Assembly: GCA_034008185.1 (NCBI GenBank)
Contig: CM067082.1
Coordinates: 124,869,988 to 124,933,987, forward strand
DNA length: 64,000 nucleotides
From: Gorsachius magnificus
Taxonomy: Eukaryota > Chordata > Aves > Pelecaniformes > Ardeidae
Direction: 5' to 3'
A program made the translations under genes and the position numbers. This document shows, piece after piece, positions 1-13,500 of the stretch (the stretch's first letter is position 1; each line of letters begins with the position of its first letter). A model generated the notes under the pieces. It saw only the letters and a program-made list of their open reading frames with translations, was not told the origin of the DNA and did no database searches.

Positions 1-1830
1 GCATATTCAGGTCTTCATTCAAACCACCTGTCCCTAATGCCAAACTGTTCTCCTCCCACCCTCTCTGTATATTGGATCAAACTCTGCACCTACCATAAAG
101 GCAATCATGCAGGGAGAGAAATTCTGTAATAGCATGCACCTACATGACTGGTGTCAAAAAAATGGCTGAAATCAAGATCTCTTTCCTCCTCCCGCTTTAG
201 GGGCTGTAACTCAGGTTTCTTTCCTCTTTGGAGAGACTGAGCAGCAAGCCTTTTTCTTGGCAATCGTATCTGCAACGAAATAGCAGTTGCGTTATATTAG
301 AGCCAAATCAGGGCACTGTTGTGCCCTCACTGACAATTTCGTGGATGTGAATAAAAATTGGCTAAATACAATGCCACTAGTGTCAAAAACCCTATGTGTC
401 ATTATCTGGACATTTAAAGGTATTTAGGCATGAATTAATCGCTGGATTTCAGGGCAAAGGAAGAAAGACTTCATACAGATCACTTACCATCATTCCACGA
501 CATACAGGATATGCAATGCAGCTTTCTGCCAGGAACATTCTATAGGAGACTTAAGTGCTACACTGACCTTAGTTTTAAGATCACTATCAAATGGCAAAAT
601 GAAGCTCTATGTCTGTAGCACAAGTTATATGCTTAAATATATGGCTGAAATTCAGATCTAGGTTTATGTTTACTCTGAGTTAGTGACAACATTAGTGTTC
701 CCTCAATAAAGCGCTTTCACGGAAAAATGTGTATTTCTCAGTTTGTAAGACTGGTTGGGTGTGCTTGCCCTGTGTGTCAGTGAAGGCTTACGACTCCTGC
801 CTCTGTGGAAGGAAATTTCTCAGCCTCAATCTCATCAAGCGGATATTGGGATCATGTTCCTTGCCTCAGTAGAAGAAGCAACAAAGATGAACAGATTGAC
901 CGTGTGATATTTTTCTTTCTAGTTTTGCTGTACCCCTTTTCCCAGGTTTTTCTATTGTATTGCTAAGTCCTGGGCACTAAGTGGCGTGATGACTGAGCAT
1001 ATAGCAGCTGTCACTTGATGCTAGCTCGCTCTCTCATCCCCAGGAAAAAAACTGGATCATGTTAGAGGCATGAAAATCTAGTTTTACCAGTGATGTCTGC
1101 CAGGTGTCTTAGTGCCAGAGCTGTCTCTTACTGAGGCATCATGGTCTTACAGCACAAATGTTGAATGTCCTTACACACAGCACGTCTGAAGTCGTCTTCA
1201 TGAGAAATTTCGTGGCATTGTGCAAAGCAAATGCTATTATTGATTCTGCTTGAGAACAGAACATGTGTCACCTTCCCAAGCTAGTGATGTGTTTTCACCA
1301 GCACTCACAAAGCAACCTAAGCCTGCAGTGAGTGGCATAGATGAAGCATCTGCGGAGAGATTTACCCATTCCCAGAAAACCAGCTCCTCTACCACCCAAA
1401 AGAGCAAAGCAATACAAAGGCTACCATAGCCACCTATCAATCTACAGATGATGTTTCTACAAGAAACATCTTCTTGTCCCCTACAAAGTGCTAACTCCTC
1501 CTGGTGCGTTCATGTTTCAGTTGGGTTGGGCAAGGTAAACCAGCAGCACCTCCAAGCTGCTGCTATCATGTTCCTTCCCACCTTCTAAGTTCATCCTGAA
1601 CTTGCATTCATCTGTTTGCCCACATCTGACAAACACTGTATTCTTCGTATTTCATCTCTCCTGACACAGTATTGTTCCACCTAAAAACAACTGCAATCAT
1701 ATGTGTCCCTTTGCAGACATTTCTGCACCTTAATGAAAGTGCTTTATATTTTTAAAAGGTGAGCATCTCTTCCTTAACTTATCACAGACATATTAAACAT
1801 ATGAAAAACCCATATGGATTAAATATTGAT
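1..1830. other. Downstream flank of ITGB8, no gene seen
   Basis: This is unique-looking AT-rich sequence. Only short open frames of under 70 codons occur, and none has recognisable domains or paired splice sites. If the distal polyA signal is not the true end, part of this could still be 3' UTR. Confidence 0.5.
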
Positions 1831-1836
1831 TTTATT
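1831..1836 (-). terminator. ITGB8: Candidate distal polyadenylation signal AATAAA
   Basis: The plus strand reads TTTATT, giving AATAAA on the ITGB8 strand at the edge of an AT-rich block. It would give a 3' UTR of about 5.6 kb. Other AATAAA copies lie upstream, so use of this one is inferred. Confidence 0.45.
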
Positions 1837-2274
1837 TTTTAGAGAGCAAGTACAATGATGTTGCATTAAAATAATGCTATGTCATAGTTGTTACAGCTCT
1901 GATAGAAAAATAAACATCTCAATATACTACAGTGTCAACTCATTAATAAATATCAAAATAGAAGTTAGTAGTCAACTGAAATTAATAAACAGCTATAAAA
2001 GTATTTTAAATAATAAAATATTCAGTATATTTCCAGACAAACAAAAGTAGTGATTTAAAAGTATCATTTAAAATGTAAAAGGAGCAGTAAGAAGTTATAA
2101 ACTTATTTAAAACCTCTTCCCTTACTAACATTCTCTATGCATAAAATCTAGCGAAACATTATTTATCTGTATATACTTTTTTTACAAAGGTAGTATATGT
2201 TAAATAGAAAGTTAAAAACTGTAGTATTATTAATAGCTGTCACACCATTGCTAAATGAGACACTTGAACGTAGC

Positions 2275-2280
2275 TTTATT
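2275..2280 (-). terminator. ITGB8: Candidate alternative polyadenylation signal AATAAA
   Basis: AATAAA on the minus strand lies about 440 bp upstream of the distal candidate. Another copy at 6912-6917 would give a short 3' UTR of about 0.5 kb. Which is used cannot be told from sequence. Confidence 0.3.
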
Positions 2281-5200
2281 TTTTGGAGCAGTAGTAGGTA
2301 AAAGTGAAGAAGATGTTAGCACAGCAAATTCATCCAACAAAAGAATCTTTCCTTCCCAAAAGAATCTTTCGTCTTTCAACATCTCCCTTCAAAATATAAC
2401 TGAAACAGCCCAAACACAATAAGGTATCAGGATGAAACATTAGGATTTGAGTAGAAGCCATTATTCTAACAAATGCCAGACATATATATATTTTTTTTTT
2501 TTTTAATAAGTAGGTACCTTTTTTTTTAAAGTATGTGCAGGAAAGGAAACAAAGAGAACATGCAATCCAGGGAAGCATTTCTAAAGCTTAAGACACTACT
2601 AATTTTAGGTTTTTTCTTTTTCTTCCCCTCTCCCCGAAAGGCCAACCATTCTGAGCTGGCTGGCACTCAGTGAAACCCCACTGATTTGGCTCGCAATAGA
2701 AACGCATCCACGCTGGCTAATTTTAACCTTTTTTCCCTCTCCATGAATTTCAATTCTCTGTAAGATCCATGAGATGTCTGTGCATCGGAGCAGTGTCAAG
2801 ATCATCATTAAAAAGTAGTGTTCTTCTAAACTACTGCTCCATTTCTCCTTAGGAAATAAATCGTTCCCCTCCCTTGCAAATGACAGCCCGAACACTGGCA
2901 CTATGCTTCACTTCATGGTCAGAGCAGCACAAGTGTCACCCAGCACTGACTCAGCACGAATGCTTCATGAGAAGTGCCTTTTCCCAGCTATGGCTTACAT
3001 TCCTTAAGGCTGGCTGGTGGAGATCCTGGGCTGGTGGGAAGGCAACGGGCAGATGCCCAAAGACTTCCCATAAGCTTTAATGGAGGTCTGCAGCATCCAG
3101 GTTTACAGTACGTACTGGCACAGGCAGTCCCTTGCTATGTTACATGCAAGCATTTTTTGGTGAGTAAAGATGCGAAAAGCCTGTAGCGCTGAGGATAGCG
3201 CATGGCCAAGCGCTTAGGACACAAACTGCGCCACCTCTGCCAAGCCGATCTACTTTGAAGAGGCTTCCTGCCCTGACAAATGGAGAAGTGTGGTCGCAGA
3301 GCACCATCTCCGTAGGGAAGCTGTAGGATCAGTCCCAATTCTGGGAACTGTAGGACGCATTGTGCCTGCTGAGGATGCCATCCCTCTGCAAGTCCCTGCA
3401 CAGGCAGCAGTACCCTTGCGTCTTGCTGCCTCGGGCATCGCTAGGGCCTCTTATGGCTACTTTAGGGCTAAGGGTTGCTTGAAGCTGCTTCACGCGTTCG
3501 CTCCCACAGTTTGCAACACGTGTACATTTAGGTATGCACACTAAGCAGGAAACAAATTTTATATACGATCAGACTGGGAAAATAATTTTTTCCACTGCAG
3601 TCTGAAGAATACTTTACATAGCAGGTTTTCATGACACCATAGAGAGGAAAAAATAAATCCAGTTGAAAATAACGGATAAAATGTAAACTATGCCTATACA
3701 AACGTCCTTCCTTTTTAAGGTTCACTTTCAACATTCCTTGTGAACGTAAGGGAATTTTGGCTGGGCACAATGAAAATTCCTTGCATACCATGTGCACGTT
3801 TTCTGGATGAAACAGCTATTTTCCCACACACTTCTGTAGCGATGTTATTAACATACTCATGATGGTTGGAAATAATCAATTCATAGTATTTCTTCATTTT
3901 AAGAGTCTCTAAAAAAAATCTGAAAGTATGCTTTTTAATTGCATAGACATATAATTTCTGAAATGTTAGATAAGTAACCAGTTAAAGGTAAAAAAAGTGG
4001 GATTAAAATTTGAAAATTATACATATGGATTTTAACATTCACAAATTTGCTGTGAAAAGTCATGTACATGCTCTGTTTGCAGGACCAAATCTAAAAACAA
4101 GTCCCCAAACCACTGATGAGATGCAATGGCATCTGCTAGTATATTTTTGGGTATAGGCACGCAGTCGAATTATTTGACTTTTTTCTTTTCATTTTTTGAA
4201 GAAGCCTAGTATAAGAAGTTTTATTTAAGAAGTTTGGAACATTCTATTCTGAGGCTAGATATTTTTTCCCCTATTTTTATGAGCATCTTTGACGCACAAT
4301 ACATTGAAAACTAACACGAATTAATTCATCTTTAATATCTCCCATATTAAGCACTATAGGAAGCAGAGTCCTTCTGCAATCACTGAGGAAATTCCTTGTG
4401 AATTAGAGGCTGCTTTCTCATTTAAGGTCATGTGCTGAGGGAACACAGCTCCCTAAATAGTGAGGCTTTTGTTGGGCTATTCATCTCCTGCAGCAGCTCT
4501 TCTGAAAAACATGGTCAAAGGCAGGGGGAAACAAGTACCAAGCAAAGCCAGAGTTTCTCATGGATAGATTCCATCCCTAGAAACAAAGCCTCCTCCCAAG
4601 GATCCTGCTCTGTATAAGCTCCCCATGGGCCTTCTAAAAGCCTTGATCTGTCACATCAGCAGCAGCTTATTCTTTTTCACTAGCCTCCTCCACAATACAG
4701 CAAAACCATGAGGGAGACGCAAAAAAGCTTTTCTTCTTCTTGGTTTTTTTCTTAAAAAACTTTTTTTTTTTAAATTAATATCCTTTTTTTTTTTATTTTT
4801 TAACCTCGGGACAGCAAGCAGCTTACAGTGCAATTTGTCCTGTGAGCCTGCTCTATTTGACTAGAGCATTTAAAACATTCAGGCAGGTGCTTGACAAGGA
4901 AATAGCGGCCGTGCCCCTTCGCAGGCAGCACTGCAGAAGGAAAGGAGTAGCAGTGTGATGTGTGAGGAAGATGGGTGTTACCGCTCAAATCCTTCTCCCA
5001 CAAAAACCCAGCTCCATTGTCCTCTGCCCACATCATTTAACTCCCTCTAACAGTGAAAAGTAATTTCTAAAGAAAAAAAACATTAGCTATCACTTCAGTA
5101 AACCTTTCAGGGCCGTTACGGGAAATACATCTGAGGAATCTTATTTGCTAAAAAAAAAAATAAAAATAATCACACTGCTTAAAGAACACTATCACATCTT

Positions 5201-6827
5201 TTGTTATATACTCAGATATTCTCTGCTGAGCTTTTAAATTTGTTTTGTTTTGTTAAGTGAAACAAATACCCAGAGACTTTGTTTCCTGCTCTCTCAAAAA
5301 TACTAACAAATTGTGACAAGGCCAACCGCAGGTAAACCTTTATCGGTCTTTTCTCTTAATCCCACTGAAACCAATGGTTTGGATCTGTTATTTTACATAG
5401 GAGGAAAATGGTTCTACCTGCTTTAAAAGAAAATGAAAGTCTAAGGTGTACTTGATAGATTACAGAATTAATCTATAATTAAGATATTGCAATGGATCTA
5501 TCACTAAAATTAGGGTCAGTGAAAGGAACCCCCTTTTTCTTTAAATGAGACACTTGTACCTGTATGGTAGAAAGCTCAAGGACTGCTTTGAAGACTGCTT
5601 TTAAAACATTTAATAGTCGAGTTTGCATTTTTTAAATTTTTAAACGCGCTCTAAAATCTAAAGCTTTTACGGCAATTTAATGGAAAGCTCACAGTCTCTA
5701 TTATTTTTCTTGATCCCTCACTTGATCCACAACCCAATAAATCAACTGTGAACACTCACATAACACTTGTCATTTGCTCTGCACCCTGCCTTCCTCTCAC
5801 ATGTATAATCCTCAGATTTCAGTGGGAATTTGCAGGAGAAATACAGAATAGGAAATATGAATATGTACTAATTTCTAAAAACTGCATATAAAGAGGTCCA
5901 GCTTTGTTTCTGTACCTCCTATCTATGACCAGTATTTAGATATCAGTAATTAATGTTGCTAAAATGATACACTGCATACTCTCTTCTGAGATGATTTCTT
6001 TTTTTTACCAGCAAGATTTTAGTGTATTAGAAGTTGATCAGATTTTCGTAGGGTTTCGGCAGCATAAAGTTAGTAAATCAGAATGTTGGCTGACTCTTCC
6101 AACTAGCATATAACAGTAACACATCTTCTACCACTATAGCCGGGTTCAGGGGTAAGAAAATGCTTCTGCTTGACCTTGTAGCTCAAATTCTGCTCTCAGA
6201 TAAGATCATATTGGTCCCACTGTGTTTAGAAGAGTTTTGCCCATTTCTGAAGGCAGAATTTGATCCCACATTTATGAAGTCAATGAATGTGTTCTCTTGA
6301 GAAAAAGACTCCTGTTTGCCTCACCGTCTTCCGAACTGCAGGCTCTTTTCCACCTCACACCTGACACATTTCTCAATGCACAGTCACAAAAATTGAAGTG
6401 GTTTTGCAAGGATTCACAAAATCTAATCCTGTCAACTAATTTACATAGGAAAAAAGAGCAAGTGTGTAAAATCAGACTTACGTCTGACATCATACGAAAA
6501 GAACAAAGTCCTTATTTGGCAAAACACTGACATGTAGCTAGCAAACCAAACACAGCTCTGCTGTAATTTATCTGCTTGCACTGGATCTGATGCTGCTGAC
6601 TCCGAAGGTGAAGTCAGCTTGGCAGTGATCATCATGTAGACTATGCTGTTGGACAGAGGAACAATCTCATTTTCTGTAGCCACTCAGTTTCCAAATACCT
6701 TGAAATTCATATAAAAATTTTTATGTTGAAACAAGTAAAAAAGCTAAAAACTACTCTTTATCAGATATAAATTATCTTTAAGTGACAACATAATGTAATA
6801 AAAACTATATATATAAAATTTATCTGG

Positions 6828-6864
6828 GTGTGTGCGCACACACACGTGTGTGCATACACACACA
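6828..6864. repeat. Alternating GT/AC palindromic tract in 3' UTR
   Basis: A GT/GC run flips into an AC run and back (GTGTGTGCGCACACAC is itself a perfect palindrome at 6828-6843), then CACGTGTGTGCATACACACA. Strict purine-pyrimidine alternation makes it a candidate Z-DNA or hairpin former in the ITGB8 message. Confidence 0.8.
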
Positions 6865-7452
6865 ACTATACATCCACACCAGTAACTAAGCACTTGTTTA
6901 ATCCAGTCATTTTTATTAAGCAATAAGGAGAAGCTAGGAGGCTAGAGCGGACAAATCAGTGGAATTTAGTCAACTGAGAGAACTATAAAAGTACCGTTTA
7001 CTCTATTTAAGAGTGTTTGAATAGTTTTATCTATTGCTATAATATACAGCAACGTTAATATTTCAGTCACAGCTTTTGTCCATTCCCACAGAGCACATCA
7101 GTACTAGCTACATGTAGAGTGAGATCAGTGCTTTGTCAGACCAGTTCATATCTACATTCTAGGCCATAACTAAATAAATTAGAATACGCTAAAGTGCTAC
7201 ATCAACACTAACATTCCTGAACAGTAGTAACGCACATTTCTCTTTCAAAAATAAAAAAAAAAATACAGCAGCTATAGTTTCAAACATAGTCACATTACGT
7301 GAATATGCTTACATGTCACTTTGTTACAGTATTCAAGAAAACGCACGACGCAAAACCACATGGCAACAGTCAGGACTCTGACAGAGTACAAAAGGCAACT
7401 TTTTAAAAGTCGAGCATGATGGAAACAGACATTTGCAGAAACCACACCGTCT

Positions 7453-7575
7453 TCAGAATTCACACTTGAACGTTTCGTTTAATCGCAACTTGCTGATGTC
7501 GATATTTATTTCCTCTGGTTTGTCACGTCTGTATGTTACTGTTCTTGTACAAACAGTAGGCAAAAACATCTTATC
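7453..7575 (-). CDS. ITGB8: ITGB8 exon 14: C-terminal cytoplasmic tail and stop
   Basis: This exon encodes the last 40 residues (DKMFLPTVCTRTVTYRRDKP, EEINIDISKLRLNETFKCEF) and the TGA at 7453-7455. VCTR.VTYRR.KPEEI..DISKL...ETF.C.F is specific to beta-8. No NPxY is present. The acceptor CTTCAAG follows a pyrimidine-rich CTTCTC tract. The upstream intron is only 93 bp. The 3' UTR continues in the same exon toward position 1831. Confidence 0.98.
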   Translation of the reverse strand, partial: DKMFLPTVCTRTVTYRRDKPEEINIDISKLRLNETFKCEF

Positions 7576-10500
7576 CTTGAAGGAGAAGATACAATTTTTA
7601 TCAACAATTAGCTAACTTTTATGTGCAAGAAAAAGATTACTGAATATGATGGCTCTGAAATCAATTACCTTCTTTGCTGCCGATACTCTGTAATCAGCTG
7701 AAGATTTAACTTTATTGCTACTCCCCTGCAGAATTATCTGCCTGATGATAAGGACAACAAGCAACCCGATCAGAAAGGTAACTATAAAGATTATGGAAAA
7801 GACTCTAAAGTAGCTTCGTCCAGAGAAACATTCTGCAACAAAAAGAAAACACAAGTGTAAAGCCTAATGTATGGAATAGGCACATCCTTCAGACACAGTT
7901 GTATCTACCACTGCACAGTAACGTCGCATAAATGTAACGCAAGCCTGACAAAAGTTAAGGGAAAATAACTTTAAGGAAGTTAAGGGGTGAAGTTGCCATA
8001 AGGAAGCTTTTAAAGCTTGGGCATATAACAAAAGGCACTTCTGATTAAGATCCACTGTAGGAAAATAGTGAAACTATTATTCCTTCAGTCTACAGAACTA
8101 AGACTCAGGCTTCATTGTGTTGGCCACTGTAAATTCTCTGTAAGCCAGAGAGTTTGTAGCTGAAATAGAGAGGATGGATAGTTAAGAGATGCATGGGGCC
8201 AAGACAGTTCAATCTTCACAAGATTACAGTGCAGACCATTGGCAAAATATGAAAGAAAATGTGGTTTCTTGAATCTTTGTCCAGTGCTCTCCCCCTTGGT
8301 AAACCTCCCTCACACAGCAAGCTTTCCTTAATTAATACTAAATTAATACTAAAGTTATGAGGAAAGTATTCAGAGTTAGTTTTCTCATTTATGAACAGCT
8401 GTAAGACAAAAAGACATACAAAAACGTGAAGTGACAAAAGGTAACCACTTACCTGCATTTGTGTTGCAGTGTGGACTGACCAAGCTTTACAAGATTTTAT
8501 TAAAAAAAATTTAATTCTTCCATAGCCCTTTTAACTGTGCGGTTTTTATACTTGAAAGGAGTATTTAAACATTACTGAATGTGAGGTAAGCATTCTACTT
8601 CATTCTTCCTCATTTCTGGTAATGTCAAATATTGTAAGCATATCCAAAGTCATAAAACATATAGATGCCATAACAGATTTTTAGACATGTTTTGTTAAGC
8701 ATTGCTCAGGCAGGATTCATTATTATTACATGTGACTTCTCAAGGAGCTTGGAAATCTTGATTTAGCAATGCTTGCCAATCACATTTCCTGTTATTCTTT
8801 CTCTTTTACTTTCCCTGAAGCTATGCGTGATTTTTCTCTTTTTCCTGCTTTCTTTTTTTGTTATTGTAATAATATGACACACTTCTGAAAGACATTGTAA
8901 CAGTGTTGGATTCAACTATTAATCCCAAGAGATTTTCATCTTTTTTTACAATTACCTAGAGAACGTCACATACCTGAAGTTTGGTCAATATAATGCAGCA
9001 GGTAAGCGCATGAGGTTGTGCACTGGTCAAGTTTAGCTTGCGATGCATTGTTAGAATGATGGCACTGAACACAATTCCTGTAAAACAAAAATATAATTAA
9101 AAATCCATGACCCCTTTCTCTGCACTTCCCTTAAAGAGATTGTATCAACAGGCTGATGTATCGCTTGCACATAACTGCTTTCCTGTTGTTAGTAAAAACA
9201 TTGTGACATTATTTTTTTTTCTGAAGTGCAGTGCCTCTCTCAGCATTTTATCCCTGTGATGCTCCTCAGAACCAACTAGTCAGTCATAAATTAAAACACG
9301 TCTTTGGCTTCGAGCCACCTTCATCCGGCCCCTGGTCTGCATTTTGTGATGTGTGCTTTTCAGGGGGTGTAGCGGAGGGTCCGGCACCCTTTCTTCAGCG
9401 GTCAGCCTCTAGTTCAGTCCTGGTGTTACTTATCTATCAATCTCTTTGGGATATGCGCTGGGGCTGAAGGGAAGAGATAGGTGTAGGAAACACAGCTTTG
9501 TTAGTAATTTTCGGGATGCTATGGTAAGACAAAGCCACGTAAGGCGCCGCTGCTGGGCAGTTCAGAGGGTCAGCAGCTCAGTGGGAGGCAGTGCTGTCAG
9601 TCTTGCCATCTTCACTTTATAGCCTTGCAGAAGATGGACATCACAAGTGATCCTGAAAAAGCCCTGACTGAATTTTTAATGACGCTATGCCATCTTCTGA
9701 ATTTATTACAGGCACACATTTCACAGGAACTTTAAACAAGTGTAAGCCAGCAAGGAAGGCTTAACTGCATTTTATCGAGTGAAGTCTTAGCAGTCACCTT
9801 TTCAGACATGGCCCAACTTGTCCCTCTGGTATGTTCATCAGGTGAGCTATAATTCAGATGAATACAAATAAACAACAATTCTGTTTTGATGACAATTCCC
9901 TTTCCAGCTAAAGGCTGATCTCTCACCCTCTCAGCCACAGCGGGATGCAGAAGATTAGATGTGCTGATAGAAGGGTGTAGAGGAGCCGGGCCCAAAGACG
10001 GGGCTTCATTGAGTCTTTAAGCCAGCACCAGCCAGTGTGCCATGGGCAGCTTGGTCTCTCCTCCTTGGGCTGCTCATTCTGACCTCCACACTGTCCCTTC
10101 TTTTACGTGGGTAAGGAAGAATGGCATGCTTTAAAACTAGCACAGCAAAGACCAAGTGGTTTAAAACTGAGTAACAGAGAAAGTTGTTCTCTGAGTAAGA
10201 GCAGCTCTGCTCTGCTGACCGATGGCAGTGACAGTGTGCAGGTACCACTCTTGTTCCTCACCTCCTCCTTTCAGCTGAGAAGCACAAGGAGTGCACAAAA
10301 ACAAATTTGAAGAATATTGTTGGTTTGGTGGCATTCAAGAGCAGGATCTACGGTCCATTTTTAGAACTCCAAATTTATGGGCTTTATTTCCTACCCAGAA
10401 TATTTCATATGAAGAGCCATCTTTTAATAAATCTATGAAAAAAATAGATATTCATAGGACACACCTCCTTTGACTTCAAAAAGCTGACATGCAACTCTCT

Positions 10501-13500
10501 TAATTGCCAGTGTGAACCCCTCAGCTACAGAGAGAGAATTCTCAGGTATGAATTGTTTCAATTTCCTACATCTAAGTATCTAAGAAATACAGCACGCACC
10601 TAGCCAAGCAGAAGTATTTCTCCTTGTTTCAACATTACAGAGTCAGAAAGTCAAGTCTAGCACAAGAAACATACCAGTTTTCTTCACAGGCTTTGTTGCA
10701 AGTAGGGCAATATTCACACAAACGGCCAAAGCTTCTTGGATCTGTGCATTCGCACTTTCCACATACACATTTTCCTCTTCCACTGCAAATCTGGCCCTTT
10801 GAATTCAGGCAGTGCTTTGCCGATTGTAACGAGCACTGGCAACGGTCGCCTTCCCAGCCAGCAAAGCATTTGCATTTACCAGCTTCACATTCACCATTAC
10901 CTACAACATCAGAGAGCCTTGAGTCATATGCTTTTATGAAAAAACCCCAGAAATTAAATTTCTATATGCATACATTTGTATTGCTGGTGCTTTACATTAA
11001 ACAGAGCTAATTTAGACCTAGGCTTGCTAATTAGTTTTTAAGTTAACAATTTGGGCTGAAATTATGGCAGCTGTTTGTTGTTAAGTTGAGCAAAAGCTGC
11101 TACCTTGGTGTCATCCTGAGATGTTTTACTAGAATTTTCCCTGTTGCCTTAGATCAAAGCAGAGGGAATTAAAAATTACACAATAACTAGGAAAACAGTC
11201 TTCAAACTAAACAAACTTCTCTTTAGCAAGAAAGCATTCGAATCAAATAAACAGCAAGATTCAGCGGACAAAGGAGTACCAAGTTCATGTGCACGTGCCA
11301 GATTTTTTTTTTTCTTTTCTTTTCAGAAGTACACAGGACAGCACTGCTTTTCTGCCTTTCTAAAGGATAGATGACTGAGCCGGACAGGAGGGTAGCTATT
11401 CTTATGAACTGTAGGTTGCTTAATAAGAGCTTAAAACGCACAGCCTCAGGGATTCAAAGGCTATGAAGAACCTCTGGTGCCCTTTACAATTTTCCAGGGA
11501 AAGCAGTGGGAACTTTAGGGCAAAATCCATGTTTTCCATGTTGTAGCACATTTAGGCAGGTGTACAACTGACATGCTGATAATGTTTAGCCACATTTTTA
11601 CATCGTGTGAGCGCGCCTTTAGGAAATACAGAAATAGAGAGCACGTAAAGCACAGGCAGGTCTACCAAATCTCATGAGGTCTCCTCAACTATGCCTTGGC
11701 AGTACCTAAGCTTCACACATGCTGTGACGGCCCTTCTTGTGCTGCAGGGACCCACAGAGCAGCTGCAGGGACAGCCCCATCTAGCAGACAGGATCCCCTA
11801 AACGGGAGCGAGGCCAAGGTACAGGCTGCTGCTTTTTTTGCCTGGGCTGGGCAAAATGGAGCAAGGAAAGGGGATCATAGGACATCTGAGAGCAAGGCTC
11901 TGCACTGGAAAATATCCCACAAAGAGGTACACTGCTCAGCCATAGCCTCGGGCAGCAGGTTCCCCTTGTGGTACCCCAGGGCAGGACTCCATCATAGGTG
12001 ATGGTCTCCAACACCTCTTAGGTAAAGATCTCCCTGTCTCCTCTGCTGACCATGGCACCGCATCTCAGGCTTTAAGAGCCTGTAAGTTTGAAAGGTCTGC
12101 TTATGGTTAAGAAATAGTAAATTTGCAAAGTTGGATGGTGGGAGGGAAAAAGAGTGAGAAGATGAACCATAATTCTTTGTGTTGAAATGAAGTATTTAAA
12201 GGATGAGGTAACTATTTCTCTTAATTTTATATAAAGTTCACAGTCACCAGCAGAGCAAAACCAAAGTAACTCTACTAAAGTCCACGGTATTACTCTAAAT
12301 TTATCCAACTGTAGTCGAAAAAAATTGGTGCCTCAATTCACTCATTGGTGAGTACAGAGTGAAATGAAAGGATGCAGGACAGCAGTACAGATTTTAAAAT
12401 ATTTAATTACTTCTGAGGGGGAAAAAAGTATTCTGGTAGAGATACAGTAATGATACTGATCGAATCCCATTTTTCCTTAATAACTCTTAACTTAGAAGTA
12501 CATGTTTTGTATTTTGTTCATATGCAATTTTCATTTGCATGCTTTCTTTAGAAAACATAAAGTAGGCCACAAAAAGAATAAGATTTTCTAACAACTGTCC
12601 CTGTTTATGTTTCACTTCCACTCTCCTTTCTGGAGCAGGTGTTCCGAACAGTGATAGCATATATATCAGTATTTGAAATCAAGTGTCACTCTATTTCTCA
12701 TGAGACCAATTTAGGGTGTTAGAAAATCAGAACCTCATCTGAAAGTTATGATTCCTCCTAATCTCTTAGTATCTCCTATTCCCATTACATTGAAACATAT
12801 CAATGTACTTCCTGGAATAGTTTTACTGTTTTATCAGTAGCATTACTTCTGAAGAAGTTCGAGATTTAAAACCTAGACTTGGAAAAAACTCAATTAATCC
12901 CCTAAAAAACAGTGCTGAAGTTTAGAAGACAGTGCATACCTCTGTGGTGGAGGAAGCCCAGGAGTGCGAATTCCTACCCGGCTGTTCAGGACATTTCACA
13001 CACTAATTCTGCACACACAATTCTTGTGCTTGACAGCCTTGTATCATTGTTTTCAGCTGTATCATGTATATAAGCTTCAGAAAACAAAACCAAACTGAAC
13101 CAAAATACAGACATAAACTCTGCAGCTTACCAGAACATAAGTTTCCCTGGTGATACGGGCAGGAAAAATCATCCATTTCACAGTACTTGCCATACACTTT
13201 GCCTAGCTTGTTTTTGTAGCAGAAACATCTTCCATCTATGCAATTTCCTTGACCGCTGCAGATGGGCTGGTCCTGGTGTCGTCTGCACCTCTCAGAAGGA
13301 AGCGTATCTCTATTAGAGCTACAATTATTGTCACTGCAATGGGACTGTTTGCCATCAGAAAAAGTTTCATCAGCCCATACTCTTTTGTGCCTTGTGCTGT
13401 CTCCATACTGACAGGCGCAGCTTTTCTGCACAGTAATGATGGCGGTTTCATTGAAACCAATAGGCTTAAGTATTGCATATTTTCTTCCTCCAGTTGTATC

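Larger units (their letters stand above)
1831..7452 (-). other. ITGB8: Probable ITGB8 3' UTR (about 5.6 kb)
   Basis: After the stop codon the minus strand runs 5.6 kb with no further coding signal. It is AT-rich and contains many ATTTA pentamers on the minus strand, and it ends in an AATAAA at 1831-1836. Human ITGB8 mRNA has a multi-kilobase 3' UTR of similar size as I recall, which supports the same arrangement here. The block about 1840-2300 is extremely AT-rich. An alternating purine-pyrimidine tract lies at 6828-6864. Small open frames on either strand here carry no recognisable protein. The exact end is inference without transcript data. Confidence 0.6.

Noticed and set aside
10624..11010. 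128-codon plus-strand open frame
   Set aside because: Exact antisense shadow of ITGB8 exon 11; the minus-strand EGF cysteine pattern explains the openness.
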